Source: Clostridia bacterium
Lineage (GTDB): Bacteria > Bacillota > Clostridia > Oscillospirales > UBA644
Assembly: GCA_017623895.1 (NCBI GenBank)
Contig: JAGAOB010000005.1
Span: 1-32,774, forward strand
DNA: 32,774 bases
Direction: 5' to 3'
In this document: in pieces, positions 24,202 to 32,041 of the stretch
Layout: every line of letters starts with the position of its first letter
Numbering within the stretch: position 1 is the stretch's first letter
The notes under the pieces: model-generated
Databases searched by the model: none
Seen by the model: the letters and a program-made list of their open reading frames with translations, nothing else
What the model was told of the DNA's origin: nothing
Made by a program: the position numbers and the translations under genes

Positions 24202-24219
24202 AGGTGTTTTTTGATAATT

Positions 24220-24252
24220 CGGGGACCCTCCTCTTCGGGAGGAAGGTCCCCG
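24220..24252 (-). other. Strong intergenic hairpin between tig and clpP, no T-tract
   Basis: The outer stem CGGGGACC (24220-24227) pairs with GGTCCCCG (24245-24252), and an inner GC-rich stem forms around TCTTC. On the minus strand it is followed by AATTATCAAAAAAC, so it is not a normal terminator. It may be an mRNA-processing or stability element that lets tig and clpP be expressed at different levels. Confidence 0.6.
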
Positions 24253-24289
24253 ATCCGTTCTGTTTCAGTATCGCCGAAAATCTAAGGGA

Positions 24290-25909
24290 TTATTCAGCGT
24301 CTTTCTTCGCAGCGGGCTTCTTTGCGGCAGGCTTTTTTGTCGCCGCGGATTTGGTTGCGGCAGACTTCGCCGCAGCAGCCTTGGTTGCGGTGGATTTGGC
24401 TGCAGTGGAAGCGGTCTTCTTAGCCGCAGGCTTCTTTTCGGGTGCGGCTTCTTCTCCAGCCTCCGCTTTCTTTGCGGGAGTCTTCTTTGCCGCAGGCTTC
24501 TTCGCTGCGGTGGAAGCAGTCTTCTTTGCGGTGGGCTTCTTTTCGGGTGCGGTTTCTTCCGCAGTCTCCGCTTTCTTTGCAGGGGCCTTCTTTGCTGCGG
24601 GTTTCTTCGCCGTTTTCTTGGCGCCCTCGGCGACCATTTCGGCGTGAGCCTTTACACATTCAAAGGCCTTGGCGGTTGCCAATTCCTTGATAATGTTTTC
24701 GGTGACGGAATCGCTCTTGATGCGTTCTACGGGAACCTGCATTTCCTTGGAGAATTTTTCGTATTCTGCGTTCACGTCCTCATCGGAGATGACGACGCCC
24801 TCCAATTCAGCGATCTTTTCCAGAGCCAAACGGAGCTTTACGTCCACTTGAGCACGGGCGGCAAACATATTGCGAAGATCTTCCATTTTCGCACCCGTGA
24901 TCTGCATGTACTGTTCCATATTCATACCCTGAGAAGCCATTCTCTGAGCAAAATCGTTTACGGAAGCGTTGATTTCGTTTTCAAACATACAATCGGGGAT
25001 GTCAGCCTCTACCAGATCCGCAACGGCCTCCGCCAGCTTGTCGGAAACGACGCGGTCGGCTTCTGCCTCTTTGCGTTCTGCAATCTTCTTGGACAGGTCT
25101 GCCTTGAATTCGTCGAGGGTGTCGAAATCGCTGATGTCCTTAACGAATTCGTCGTCCACTTCGGGAAGCTCTTCCTTCTGAATCTTGTGGATGCAGCATT
25201 TGAATTCTGCGGGCTGACCCTTCAGCTCGTCGGCGTGATATTCCTCGGGGAAGGTGACGTTGACGGTGAATTCCTCGTCGATCTTCTTCCCGACCATCTG
25301 ATCCTCAAAGCCGGGGATGAACTGACCCGATCCCAGCTTCAGGGTGTAGTCGGAGGCTTTTCCGCCCTCAAAGGGCTTGCCGTCGGTGAATCCTTCGAAA
25401 TCGAAGGTGACGGTGTCGTCCAGCTCTGCGGCGCGGTCGTCCACGTCGATCATACGGGAATTGCGGCGCTGATAGCCTGCGATTTCATTGGCGATATCCT
25501 CGTCGGTCACTTCGGTGGAGGGCTTTTCCACCTTCAGACCCTTGTACTCCTTGACGTTGACTTCGGGCTTAACGGTGACCTTTGCCTTGAACGTAAAGCC
25601 TTTGTCGGCGGCAATTTCGGTGATTTCAACGTTGGCGCGGTCTACGGGGGTGATGCCTGCTTCCTTTACGGCAGCTTCGTAAGCATCGGGATAAAGAGCG
25701 TCAACGGCGTCGTTCCAGAAGAAGCCTTCGCCGTACATTTTTTCTACGATCTTGCGGGGGGCCTTGCCTCTACGGAAGCCGGGGACGTTGACCTTGCCCA
25801 CGTTTTTGCGGTAGGAAGCCTGAACGGCAGCCTCAAACTCATCCGCAGGGACGGAAATTTCGAGCTCGACGACGTTCTTTTCGACTTCGGTTTTGTTTAC
25901 TAATTTCAT
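24290..25909 (-). CDS. tig: Trigger factor with histone-H1-like C-terminal tail
   Basis: Ribosome-bound chaperone and prolyl isomerase. Residues 1-120 are the ribosome-binding domain with GFRRGKAPRKI (44-54). Residues 160-245 form the FKBP-like domain (VTFDFEGF, GSGQFIPGFE). Residues 250-428 are the helical chaperone arms. Ordinary trigger factors end near 430 residues. Here about 110 more residues (430-539) consist almost only of Lys, Ala, Pro, Thr and Glu, with KKPAAKK-type repeats and a 35-residue unit repeated twice from 440 and 475. Such tails resemble histone H1 or AlgP-like nucleic-acid-binding tails. The reading frame is continuous and ends with a normal stop. Start: ATG at 25909 with AAGGAG upstream. 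It heads the clpP-clpX-lon-ysxC run with its own promoter. Confidence 0.96.
   Translation of the reverse strand: MKLVNKTEVEKNVVELEISVPADEFEAAVQASYRKNVGKVNVPGFRRGKAPRKIVEKMYGEGFFWNDAVDALYPDAYEAAVKEAGITPVDRANVEITEIAADKGFTFKAKVTVKPEVNVKEYKGLKVEKPSTEVTDEDIANEIAGYQRRNSRMIDVDDRAAELDDTVTFDFEGFTDGKPFEGGKASDYTLKLGSGQFIPGFEDQMVGKKIDEEFTVNVTFPEEYHADELKGQPAEFKCCIHKIQKEELPEVDDEFVKDISDFDTLDEFKADLSKKIAERKEAEADRVVSDKLAEAVADLVEADIPDCMFENEINASVNDFAQRMASQGMNMEQYMQITGAKMEDLRNMFAARAQVDVKLRLALEKIAELEGVVISDEDVNAEYEKFSKEMQVPVERIKSDSVTENIIKELATAKAFECVKAHAEMVAEGAKKTAKKPAAKKAPAKKAETAEETAPEKKPTAKKTASTAAKKPAAKKTPAKKAEAGEEAAPEKKPAAKKTASTAAKSTATKAAAAKSAATKSAATKKPAAKKPAAKKDAE
24300..24625 (-). repeat. Repetitive Lys/Ala-coding tail of tig
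   Basis: The DNA for the tail contains a 105-bp unit present twice (about 24380-24590) plus shorter GCxGCxAAG-type repeats. It is a likely site of length variation. Confidence 0.75.
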
Positions 25910-25955
25910 AATCAGTACTCCTTGATATTATTATGAATTATCTTTCGTAAGGGAT

Positions 25956-25984
25956 ATTATAACATATATTTCATTATATTTCCA
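25956..25984 (-). promoter_or_regulatory. Promoter for tig and the Clp/Lon run
   Basis: TATAAT at 25956-25961, a 17-bp spacer and TGGAAA (4 of 6 consensus) at 25979-25984 on the minus strand, about 45 bp before the tig ATG. Confidence 0.7.
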
Positions 25985-26047
25985 TAGTTTGGCGCGAAAG
26001 TTTGAAATCTTGTCGCAGAAATGCCTTAAAATCGGCATAAAATCCGC

Positions 26048-26719
26048 TCAATCACGAATTTTCAGAGGGGTGAAATCCAGATAGTCTGCAGAGATGAGAC
26101 GGAAGTCGATCCCGTCCACCGTTCCCTGCACCGCCGATTGGACGGCGCCTATGCCGTGGAGATGCCCGTAATAGCATTCTTTTACGCCGTATTCCTTGAG
26201 AACTTCCAGGATGGGTTCGCACCGCAGATTCCCGAATACGGGCGGATAGTGGAGAAAGACCACGGGCTGTTTTTTTGCCGCCTGCAAGGAGGCCTTCAGC
26301 CGTCCCACCTCGCGATTCAGCACCTTTTCGTCCTCGTTGGTCTGCTCCAGGGTCCATCCCCGCGTTCCGCAAACGCTCACGTCTCCCACCTCGTAGGAAT
26401 TGTTGTGCAGAAAGCAGACCGACGGATAATCCGCCGCAAATTTGTTGAGCTTCGACATCGTTTCCCACCAATAATCGTGGTTCCCCTTGGACAGGATCTT
26501 TTTCCCCGGAAGGGCGTGAAGGAACTCCATATCCGCCGTCAATTCCTTGAAATCGATGGCCCAGGAAAAATCTCCTGCAAGCACTACGGTATCTTCCTCC
26601 GTCAGGCACCAGCGTTGGGCGATTTTTTCGGGATGGTCCTTCCATCGGTCTCCGAAGACGTCCATCGGCTTTTGGGTAGAAAAGGAGAGATGCAGATCTG
26701 CGATGGTGTAAAGTGCCAT
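26048..26719 (-). CDS. Metallophosphoesterase (COG1768-like)
   Basis: A 223-aa calcineurin-like phosphoesterase with the full metal-binding series: Asp8 and His10 in IADLHLSF, GDFSWA, GNHDYWW, HYPP and GHLHG. IADLHLSF followed by KPMDVFGDRW and later GNHDYWW is characteristic of the COG1768 group of predicted phosphohydrolases, whose substrate is unknown. Start: ATG at 26719, preceded by AAAGGAG; the ATG six codons earlier lies before this ribosome binding site. It is the last gene of the obgE run, 21 bp after the dipeptidase. Confidence 0.92.
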   Translation of the reverse strand: MALYTIADLHLSFSTQKPMDVFGDRWKDHPEKIAQRWCLTEEDTVVLAGDFSWAIDFKELTADMEFLHALPGKKILSKGNHDYWWETMSKLNKFAADYPSVCFLHNNSYEVGDVSVCGTRGWTLEQTNEDEKVLNREVGRLKASLQAAKKQPVVFLHYPPVFGNLRCEPILEVLKEYGVKECYYGHLHGIGAVQSAVQGTVDGIDFRLISADYLDFTPLKIRD

Positions 26720-26740
26720 AAAAAGGCTCCTTTGCAAAAA

Positions 26741-27598
26741 TTATGAGAAAAAGCGTTCCGCATTTCGGTAAAAAATATTATCCGCAATGCAATTCCCGAA
26801 GCCCGAGCAAAAACGGTCGTAAAGCACTTGCAGAGAAGAAAAATCTGTCATCCCGTCGGGAAGTCGGTCGACGCCGTCCAGATCGCACCCCAACGCAAGC
26901 CCCGCGTCCCCTCCCAAGGTGAGAAAATGCTCTGCGTGGCGCAGGACGTCGTCGAGGGTTGCCGTGGGTCTGTCGGTGAGAAACGCAGGGTAAAGATTCA
27001 ACCCCACAAGTCCGCCGCGGCGAAATAGCTCTGCGGCAACGGTGTCGGAAAGATTTCGCAGGTGATCACAGACCGCCTTCGCGTTGGAATGGGAGGCAAC
27101 CACCGGTGCGTTGGTCAACTCCAGAATTTCTTCGGTGGCGGCGGCGGAGAGGTGGGACACGTCTACGGAGATTCCCCGCGAGGTCAGGTCTCTTACAGCG
27201 GATCTGCCCAAGGGAGACAGTCGCGCTCTGTCGTCTGTGACGGCGCCCGTCGCCAAGGGATTTTTTCCGTTCCACGAAAGCCCTGCCATACGGCATCCCG
27301 CGGCGTGGATCTTCTCAATCCAACGGGGATCGTGGGCCAGAGCCCCTGCTCCCTCCACCGTCAGAATCGGTGTTACACCTCCGTTCCGAAGCTGGGGGAA
27401 AACCTTTTCGGTTACGGCGTGAAACACGTTCATTGCATCGGAATTTTGCTTGGTATCGTTGAAAAATACCGCAAAGCATTGCGTCACTCGATGTCCCTTG
27501 ACGCTGAAGGCGTTGACGTGGGTCTCGCGGTTATCGAAGGGAAGATTTCTGCGATACAGCTCGGTTGCCGTATCGCAGTGCAGATCAAATACGTTCAC
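26741..27598 (-). CDS. Membrane dipeptidase (renal dipeptidase family, M19)
   Basis: Zinc metallopeptidase-like protein that hydrolyses dipeptides, including D-residue-containing ones in some members. Metal ligands are visible: His7 and Asp9 in FDLHCDT, Glu in ILTVEGAG, His in DVSHLS and ASHSN, and Asp in GCDLDGVD. No signal peptide, so it is cytoplasmic. The start chosen is GTG at 27598 (285 aa) because GGAG lies seven bases upstream and the protein then begins MNVFDLHCD as in relatives. The ATG at 27658 lies within yraN and has no site. The chosen start overlaps the yraN end by 14 bp. Confidence 0.93.
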   Translation of the reverse strand: MNVFDLHCDTATELYRRNLPFDNRETHVNAFSVKGHRVTQCFAVFFNDTKQNSDAMNVFHAVTEKVFPQLRNGGVTPILTVEGAGALAHDPRWIEKIHAAGCRMAGLSWNGKNPLATGAVTDDRARLSPLGRSAVRDLTSRGISVDVSHLSAAATEEILELTNAPVVASHSNAKAVCDHLRNLSDTVAAELFRRGGLVGLNLYPAFLTDRPTATLDDVLRHAEHFLTLGGDAGLALGCDLDGVDRLPDGMTDFSSLQVLYDRFCSGFGNCIADNIFYRNAERFFS

Positions 27599-28064
27599 GT
27601 TTCGGCTCCAGATAGGAAATGTAATGGTCAGCGGCGCTGGGGACTCCGTTGGAATCAAAGGTAAGGGCGACCACGTCGTACCGAATCTTCAATTCGTCGG
27701 TGTCGACTCCCGTCTGTCGCAGCTGTTGCAGATAATCGGCAGACGCTAACGCCAAGGATTGCCTCTTTTTTTGGTCGATGGCCCGCAACGGAGCATAGAC
27801 CGACGTTCTTCTTCGTGCCTTGACCTCAAGAAAGACCAGCGTTTCTTTGTCTTTTGCCACGATGTCGATCTCCCGACGCTTGCGGGCGACGTAATTTCGG
27901 TCGAGAACGTGGTATCCCCGTTCGGTCAGCCAGCGGCAGACAAAATCCTCGTAATACAGCCCTCGTTCGTAGGGCGGCAGGTTATGAATCGGATACTTTC
28001 CCCTCCGTATCCTCCGAAAGGTCTGTCGACGGAGGAGGGTCCTGAACGTGGATTTTAAGAGCAT
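27585..28064 (-). CDS. yraN: YraN/UPF0102 family endonuclease-like protein
   Basis: A 159-aa protein with the Holliday-junction-resolvase-like nuclease core: GLYYEDFVCRWL, then REIDIVAKDKETLVFLEVKAR, where the E-x-D and E-V-K residues form the PD-(D/E)xK-type site. Cellular role is not established. The ATG at 28064 has GGAG nine bases upstream and no later in-frame start exists before the core, so the first 30 residues (basic, rich in Arg) are an extension. They are read from an 83-bp out-of-frame overlap with the end of the preceding gene. Usual neighbours are rnhB and rbgA; here it sits in the obgE run. Confidence 0.9.
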   Translation of the reverse strand: MLLKSTFRTLLRRQTFRRIRRGKYPIHNLPPYERGLYYEDFVCRWLTERGYHVLDRNYVARKRREIDIVAKDKETLVFLEVKARRRTSVYAPLRAIDQKKRQSLALASADYLQQLRQTGVDTDELKIRYDVVALTFDSNGVPSAADHYISYLEPKRERI

Positions 28065-28851
28065 AAGTCAAATCTCCGTACCAATCTCGCGTGGTGCTCA
28101 TATTCCAGTGGGCGGTCAGCTCGTAGACGTAGTCCCCCGCTTCAGTGGGAAAAAACAATTCCTGCGTCGTTACCTTCGTTTGGGACAGGAAATTCGTCCC
28201 GTTTCGCTTCACTGTCAAGGACCAGGCGTCGGGCTCCTCGGAGGCTTCGGCAACGGGAGCGGGCGGCGCGTCAAGGGAAGATACCTCCAGCGTATGGGAA
28301 GCTTCCTCTTGGGGAAGCGTCTCTTTTTCAAAGGTTCCTTGAGGCGTATAAAGAAAAACCGTTCCGAAGCTTGCCGCATTGCAGGTGGTAGAGCCCACCG
28401 TCACCGTCGGCTCTGCAAAGCCGTCGCGGGCGATGCCCTTAAAAACGGCGTGGCTCAAAAGTGCCTCGAAATCCTGAACCGAGATCCGATAAAACGATCC
28501 CGTGGTCAGATCCTGCAGCAAGGCGTTTCGGTCTATCATACGGATCACGTGCAAGGAATATGCTCCCACGAAGGCTCCCCCCGCGGTTCGGGTTTGTAAC
28601 GTATAGCAGGGCGTTGCGTCGGGAATGGTCGGGGCCTCCGGAAGAAGAGTTGCATTGCTTATCGCACGCTTCAGCAGTCTTGTCAGTCCCTCCGTGGCCT
28701 GCTCGGATTGATCTGCCGTCAACGGGTCTTTGGGAGAAAACACCGTTTGATCCGCTTGCTTCAGATACCCCGAAACCGAAAGAACGGACAGGATCACCGC
28801 AATCAGTGCCACCGCCGAAAGCACGATGATATAATTCCGCAAAAGCTTCAT
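27982..28851 (-). CDS. Membrane-anchored protein of unknown function
   Basis: A 289-aa protein with one N-terminal membrane segment (residues 5-27) and a large outer domain, largely beta strands by composition, ending in an acidic, Pro/Ser-rich tail. I recognise no family. Start: ATG at 28851 with AAGGAG seven bases upstream, immediately after the obgE stop. Its last 83 bp overlap yraN in another frame. Confidence 0.82.
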   Translation of the reverse strand: MKLLRNYIIVLSAVALIAVILSVLSVSGYLKQADQTVFSPKDPLTADQSEQATEGLTRLLKRAISNATLLPEAPTIPDATPCYTLQTRTAGGAFVGAYSLHVIRMIDRNALLQDLTTGSFYRISVQDFEALLSHAVFKGIARDGFAEPTVTVGSTTCNAASFGTVFLYTPQGTFEKETLPQEEASHTLEVSSLDAPPAPVAEASEEPDAWSLTVKRNGTNFLSQTKVTTQELFFPTEAGDYVYELTAHWNMSTTRDWYGDLTYALKIHVQDPPPSTDLSEDTEGKVSDS

Positions 28852-28860
28852 ATTTGCTCC

Positions 28861-30135
28861 TTAATAAACGAAATCAAATTCAAAGCCGTAGATATCTACG
28901 GTGTCACCCTCCTTGACGCCCGCCTTGGTCAGCTCCTTGATGACGCCCGTGTTTTGCAAAATACGTTGAAAATACTGCAGCTGCTCGTATTCTCCGAAGT
29001 TGATGCCTCGCATAATACGTAAAAGCCATTCTCCCTCCACCGACCAATAATTGCCGTCGAGGCGGGAAATATGCACGGAACGGTCTTTCGGATCGAAGGT
29101 GTCTGCGGGCTCCACGTATTCCGTTTCGTATACCTTGACGGGGGGCAGGGTTTTGACCTGATTCCAGATTGCCATCACCAGCTCCCGCGTGCCGATATGG
29201 GCGGCGGCGGAAATTGCGTAGAAGGGATATCCTCGCTCTTCCACGTATCGCTTCAGCTCGTCGATCTGTTCCTCAATGGAGGCGTCGATCTTGTTTGCCA
29301 CTACGATCTGGGGTCGCTTTGCCAATTCGGGAGAAAACTGCGCCAATTCCTTGTTGATGATTTCAAAATCTGTGATGGGATCCCGTCCTTCTTCTCCCGA
29401 AACGTCCACCAAATGGACCAAAAGACGGCACCGCTCGATGTGTCGCAAAAAGTCGTGTCCCAAGCCTGCGCCGTCGCTGGCGCCCTCGATGACACCCGGG
29501 ATGTCCGCCATAACGAAGGACTGCTCTTCTCCCACGGGGACCACCCCTAAATTGGGGATCAGGGTGGTGAAATGGTAATTCGCAATCTTGGGACGGGCGG
29601 CGGAAACCACCGACAGCAGGGTGGATTTGCCCACGTTGGGAAAGCCGATCAACCCTACGTCGGCAATCAGCTTCAGCTCCAAAATAATTTCTTTTTCTTC
29701 TCCGGGGATTCCGGGACGGGCGAAGCGGGGACATTGACGGGTGGTTGTGGCAAAATGACGATTTCCCCAGCCGCCGCGGCCGCCCTTACAGAGAATGAAG
29801 GGTTCTCCGTCGCTGAGATCCTTGATGACCTGACCCGATGCGGCATCCTTGATCAGCGTTCCCATAGGCACCTTGATCACCAGATCGTCGGCGGATTTCC
29901 CATACATCTTTTCCCCTTTGCCGTCCTCGCCGTTGCGGGCTGACATATGATGGGTGTAACGCAGATGCTCCAGGGTGTTCAGGTTTTTATCTACCTGAAA
30001 GACCACGTCGCCGCCCTTGCCTCCGTCGCCTCCCACGGGGCCTCCGGCCGCCACGTATTTTTCTCGATGGAATGCAACGCAGCCGTTGCCTCCGTTTCCT
30101 GCTTTCAGATAAAGCTTTGTGCTGTCAATAAACAT
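28861..30135 (-). CDS. obgE: GTPase Obg
   Basis: Large GTPase that acts in 50S assembly and stress or sporulation control. Residues 1-158 form the glycine-rich Obg fold (YLKAGNGGNGCVAFHREKY, GGDGGKGG). The GTPase domain has GFPNVGKST, DIPGVIEGAS and NKID. A C-terminal OCT domain follows from about residue 340. Length 424 aa. The start is the ATG at 30135 with GGAG seven bases upstream; a TTG two codons earlier is in frame but not supported. It begins a run of five minus-strand genes. In most relatives it directly follows rpmA; here a zinc-ribbon gene and a repeat array lie between, and it has its own promoter. Confidence 0.98.
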   Translation of the reverse strand: MFIDSTKLYLKAGNGGNGCVAFHREKYVAAGGPVGGDGGKGGDVVFQVDKNLNTLEHLRYTHHMSARNGEDGKGEKMYGKSADDLVIKVPMGTLIKDAASGQVIKDLSDGEPFILCKGGRGGWGNRHFATTTRQCPRFARPGIPGEEKEIILELKLIADVGLIGFPNVGKSTLLSVVSAARPKIANYHFTTLIPNLGVVPVGEEQSFVMADIPGVIEGASDGAGLGHDFLRHIERCRLLVHLVDVSGEEGRDPITDFEIINKELAQFSPELAKRPQIVVANKIDASIEEQIDELKRYVEERGYPFYAISAAAHIGTRELVMAIWNQVKTLPPVKVYETEYVEPADTFDPKDRSVHISRLDGNYWSVEGEWLLRIMRGINFGEYEQLQYFQRILQNTGVIKELTKAGVKEGDTVDIYGFEFDFVY

Positions 30136-30173
30136 AATCAATCTCCGTTTGATTGCATACTATTCTAATTTAT

Positions 30174-30202
30174 AGTATACCACAAAATTCCACAAAAATC
30201 AA
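30174..30202 (-). promoter_or_regulatory. Sigma-A promoter for obgE
   Basis: TTGATT at 30197-30202, 17-bp spacer and TATACT at 30174-30179 on the minus strand, about 40 bp before the obgE ATG. Confidence 0.75.
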
Positions 30203-30213
30203 CCCCCTTTTGC

Positions 30214-30410
30214 GTCGGCAAAACAAAAAGAGCGAGGGAAAATCCCTTCTCGTCGACAAGCAAAAAAAAGACGAAAAAATCCCTTCTCGTCGACAAGCAA
30301 AAAAAGACGAAAAAGTCCCTTTCTTCCGACAAGCAAAAAGAGCGATAGAAAGTTTCTCTTTCGTCGACAAGCAAAAAAGCGGTGGGGTATGAATTCCCTA
30401 TCGGCAAACA
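30214..30410 (-). repeat. Minisatellite-like array of 36-38 bp units upstream of obgE
   Basis: Units beginning near 30214, 30252, 30289, 30325, 30363 and 30400 share GTCGACAAGCAAAAAA-N-GACGAAAAA-N-CCCTTCTC. The spacing is regular and there are no unique spacers. The array runs from the obgE promoter to the terminator of the zinc-ribbon gene, whose A-rich arm is continuous with the last unit. ORFs read through it on both strands are repetitive and without start sites. Confidence 0.9.
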
Positions 30411-30443
30411 AAAAGCGACGGGTGCGTTCCCGTCGCTTTTTTT
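30411..30443. terminator. Terminator of the zinc-ribbon gene
   Basis: An 8-bp stem GCGACGGG (30415-30422) pairs with CCCGTCGC (30429-30436); A4 precedes and T7 follows, so on the minus strand it ends transcription after 30447. Confidence 0.88.
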
Positions 30444-30446
30444 CGA

Positions 30447-31007
30447 TTATTGTTGAAGCTGTTCTTTGTGGGTCTTTACGTGGATAAAATTCAAAATGAT
30501 AAAAATCAAGGCGATATTGTTGAATAACGCTCCCATAACGATGAGCCACACGCTGCCGCTCCGTTCTACAGCGGGGTTTGGGTTCGTTTCCAATTCGTTT
30601 AAGTATCCCGTGATTTTACTTGACATCACAAGACCGATGATTGCTATGGGCAAAATTAGAATTCCATATAGGAAAAACACGGGAAAAACCGCGGCAAGCG
30701 CGGCGGTCTTGAGCCCGACTGCCAAGACGAGATAAAGCAGGGAAAAAGCAAAGAAAAAAATGGAAAATCCCAGGTACACTCCCCCGAAAATGCTCCAACA
30801 TTTCCGTTCGTGACGCAGATTTCTGCGGAAGATGTAAAGGGCTTTTTCCCGTTCGTCGCTTTGAACGGAGGCGGTGGTCTGTACCTGTTCCCGTTCGTCG
30901 CTTTGGGCGGGGGCGGCGGTCTGTTGCGTTTCTTGCTTTTGTCCGCAATGGGGACAGAAGATGTCAGACTCCTCTATAGATTGATTGCAAAAAGGACAGG
31001 TTTTCAT
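30447..31007 (-). CDS. Zinc-ribbon membrane protein
   Basis: A 186-aa protein. Residues 1-23 form a zinc ribbon with Cys4, Cys7, Cys18 and Cys21. A polar linker follows that contains a 14-residue repeat (QSDERE...QSDERE, encoded by a 42-bp duplication near 30855-30940). Three hydrophobic segments lie at about 73-95, 100-125 and 150-173. Such ribbon-plus-membrane proteins are common in Clostridia and have no defined role. Start: ATG at 31007 with AAAGGAG upstream and its own promoter. It is flanked by terminators on both sides, so it is a single-gene unit inserted between rpmA and obgE. Confidence 0.85.
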   Translation of the reverse strand: MKTCPFCNQSIEESDIFCPHCGQKQETQQTAAPAQSDEREQVQTTASVQSDEREKALYIFRRNLRHERKCWSIFGGVYLGFSIFFFAFSLLYLVLAVGLKTAALAAVFPVFFLYGILILPIAIIGLVMSSKITGYLNELETNPNPAVERSGSVWLIVMGALFNNIALIFIILNFIHVKTHKEQLQQ

Positions 31008-31037
31008 AATAGATCTCCTTTCATTGGGTCTGTTTTA

Positions 31038-31066
31038 ATTATAGCACAAAATTTCCCAAAAATCAA
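31038..31066 (-). promoter_or_regulatory. Promoter for the zinc-ribbon gene
   Basis: TTGATT at 31061-31066, 17-bp spacer and TATAAT at 31038-31043 with an upstream TGC (extended -10). It abuts the rpmA terminator. Confidence 0.8.
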
Positions 31067-31067
31067 G

Positions 31068-31106
31068 AGGAAAAACAAAAGGACTCTGAACCGAAATTCA
31101 GAGCCC
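31068..31106 (-). terminator. Terminator of rplU-rpmA
   Basis: A stem of nine pairs and one A-C mismatch (31081-31090 with 31097-31106) is followed on the minus strand by TTTTGTTTTT. Confidence 0.85.
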
Positions 31107-31114
31107 CAGATTGC

Positions 31115-31375
31115 TTATTGTTCGATTTCGAAGATGCTGACGCGGGTCTTGTTCTTCTGGAATTTTTCGAATTTGACCTTGCCGTCTTTCAGAGCAAACA
31201 GGGTGTCGTCGGAGCCTTTGCCCACGTTAACACCGGGATGGATCTTGGTGCCTCTCTGGCGAACGAGAATGTTACCGGCGAGAACGAACTGACCGTCAGC
31301 ACGCTTTACGCCAAGTCGTTTGGATTCGGAGTCACGACCGTTTTTAGTCGAGCCTACACCTTTCTTATGAGCCAT
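31115..31375 (-). CDS. rpmA: 50S ribosomal protein L27
   Basis: An 86-aa protein near the peptidyl-transferase centre. It begins [20 protein letters not shown] and includes [15 protein letters not shown]. In many Firmicutes L27 carries an extra N-terminal peptide ending in F, cut by the protease Prp, whose gene sits between rplU and rpmA. Here the protein starts directly with the mature form, and only 18 bp separate it from rplU, so no prp gene is present at this locus. Start: ATG at 31375 with AGGAGG upstream. Confidence 0.98.
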   Translation of the reverse strand: MAHKKGVGSTKNGRDSESKRLGVKRADGQFVLAGNILVRQRGTKIHPGVNVGKGSDDTLFALKDGKVKFEKFQKNKTRVSIFEIEQ

Positions 31376-31393
31376 TCTTACTGCACCTCCTGT

Positions 31394-31705
31394 TTACGCG
31401 TTGACGGCGGTGATGACGACCTTGGAGTAAGGTTGTCTGTGACCGATGCGTCTGCGATAAGTTTTCTTTGCCTTATACTTGAAGATACGGATCTTCTTGC
31501 CCTTGCCGTTCTTTTCCAATTTGGCTTCGACGACGGCACCGTCGACGTAAGGAGTTCCGGCCTTGATCTCGCCGTTGTCAGACACCAGCAGGACCTTGTC
31601 GAACTTTACGGTTTCACCGGCTTCAACGTTCAATTTTTCCACGAACAACACGTCGCCCACGGAAGCCTTGTACTGTTTTCCGCCTGTTTCAAACACTGCG
31701 TACAT
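31394..31705 (-). CDS. rplU: 50S ribosomal protein L21
   Basis: A 103-aa 23S rRNA-binding protein of standard length. [18 protein letters not shown] at the N-terminus and [16 protein letters not shown] at the C-terminus are diagnostic. First gene of the rplU-rpmA operon, driven by a consensus promoter with a leader of about 75 nt. Confidence 0.98.
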   Translation of the reverse strand: MYAVFETGGKQYKASVGDVLFVEKLNVEAGETVKFDKVLLVSDNGEIKAGTPYVDGAVVEAKLEKNGKGKKIRIFKYKAKKTYRRRIGHRQPYSKVVITAVNA

Positions 31706-31780
31706 TTTCAGACCTCATTTTAATTAAGACTCGCTATGAAGGCAGGGAAGACCCTTTCGAAAGCCTTTTCTATGCGGCAT
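31706..31780 (-). promoter_or_regulatory. Possible L21 leader in the rplU mRNA
   Basis: The 5' untranslated RNA between the promoter and rplU can form a hairpin: AAGGC and GCCTT enclose an AGGG-TCTT-CCCT stem (about 31743-31771). Firmicute L21 leaders are thought to bind the L21 protein for feedback control. I cannot confirm the consensus by eye. Confidence 0.35.
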
Positions 31781-31785
31781 TGGCT

Positions 31786-31814
31786 ATTATAACATAAATC
31801 GGTAGTGATGTCAA
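31786..31814 (-). promoter_or_regulatory. Consensus sigma-A promoter for rplU-rpmA
   Basis: TTGACA at 31809-31814, exactly 17 bp, TATAAT at 31786-31791 on the minus strand. Confidence 0.92.
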
Positions 31815-31967
31815 GGGCAGTCGACGAAAAAAAATGATTTGTCGGTTTTTTTTCACAATTGCAAAAAGCTTACTCCTTTAACCCTGCAATTCCTCGCAAA
31901 ATCGACGGCCAAAAAAGCCTCAAAATTCCCCAAAAACGGGGAAATATGGGATATTTTGACATCAAAT

Positions 31968-31974
31968 TTCGACA
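31968..31974 (-). promoter_or_regulatory. Putative Spo0A box 1
   Basis: TGTCGAA on the minus strand matches the 0A box TGNCGAA. It lies about 110 bp upstream of the spo0A -10 element. Confidence 0.5.
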
Positions 31975-32041
31975 CAATGGAAAGAAATTGTTGGAATTTT
32001 TTGGAAGAACCGCGAGGGGTGTCTATCGCTTTTTGGGAGTC

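Noticed and set aside
24644..25903. 419-aa plus-strand ORF opposite tig
   Set aside because: Antisense shadow of trigger factor; no ribosome binding site and no recognisable domain.
25985..26047. Terminator after the metallophosphoesterase gene
   Set aside because: Only a 5-bp ATGCC/GGCAT stem with a poor tail is present, too weak to call.
30214..30410. CRISPR array or repetitive coding sequence
   Set aside because: No spacers are present. The reading frames across the array are compositionally repetitive, lack ribosome binding sites and occur on both strands because the unit lacks stops.
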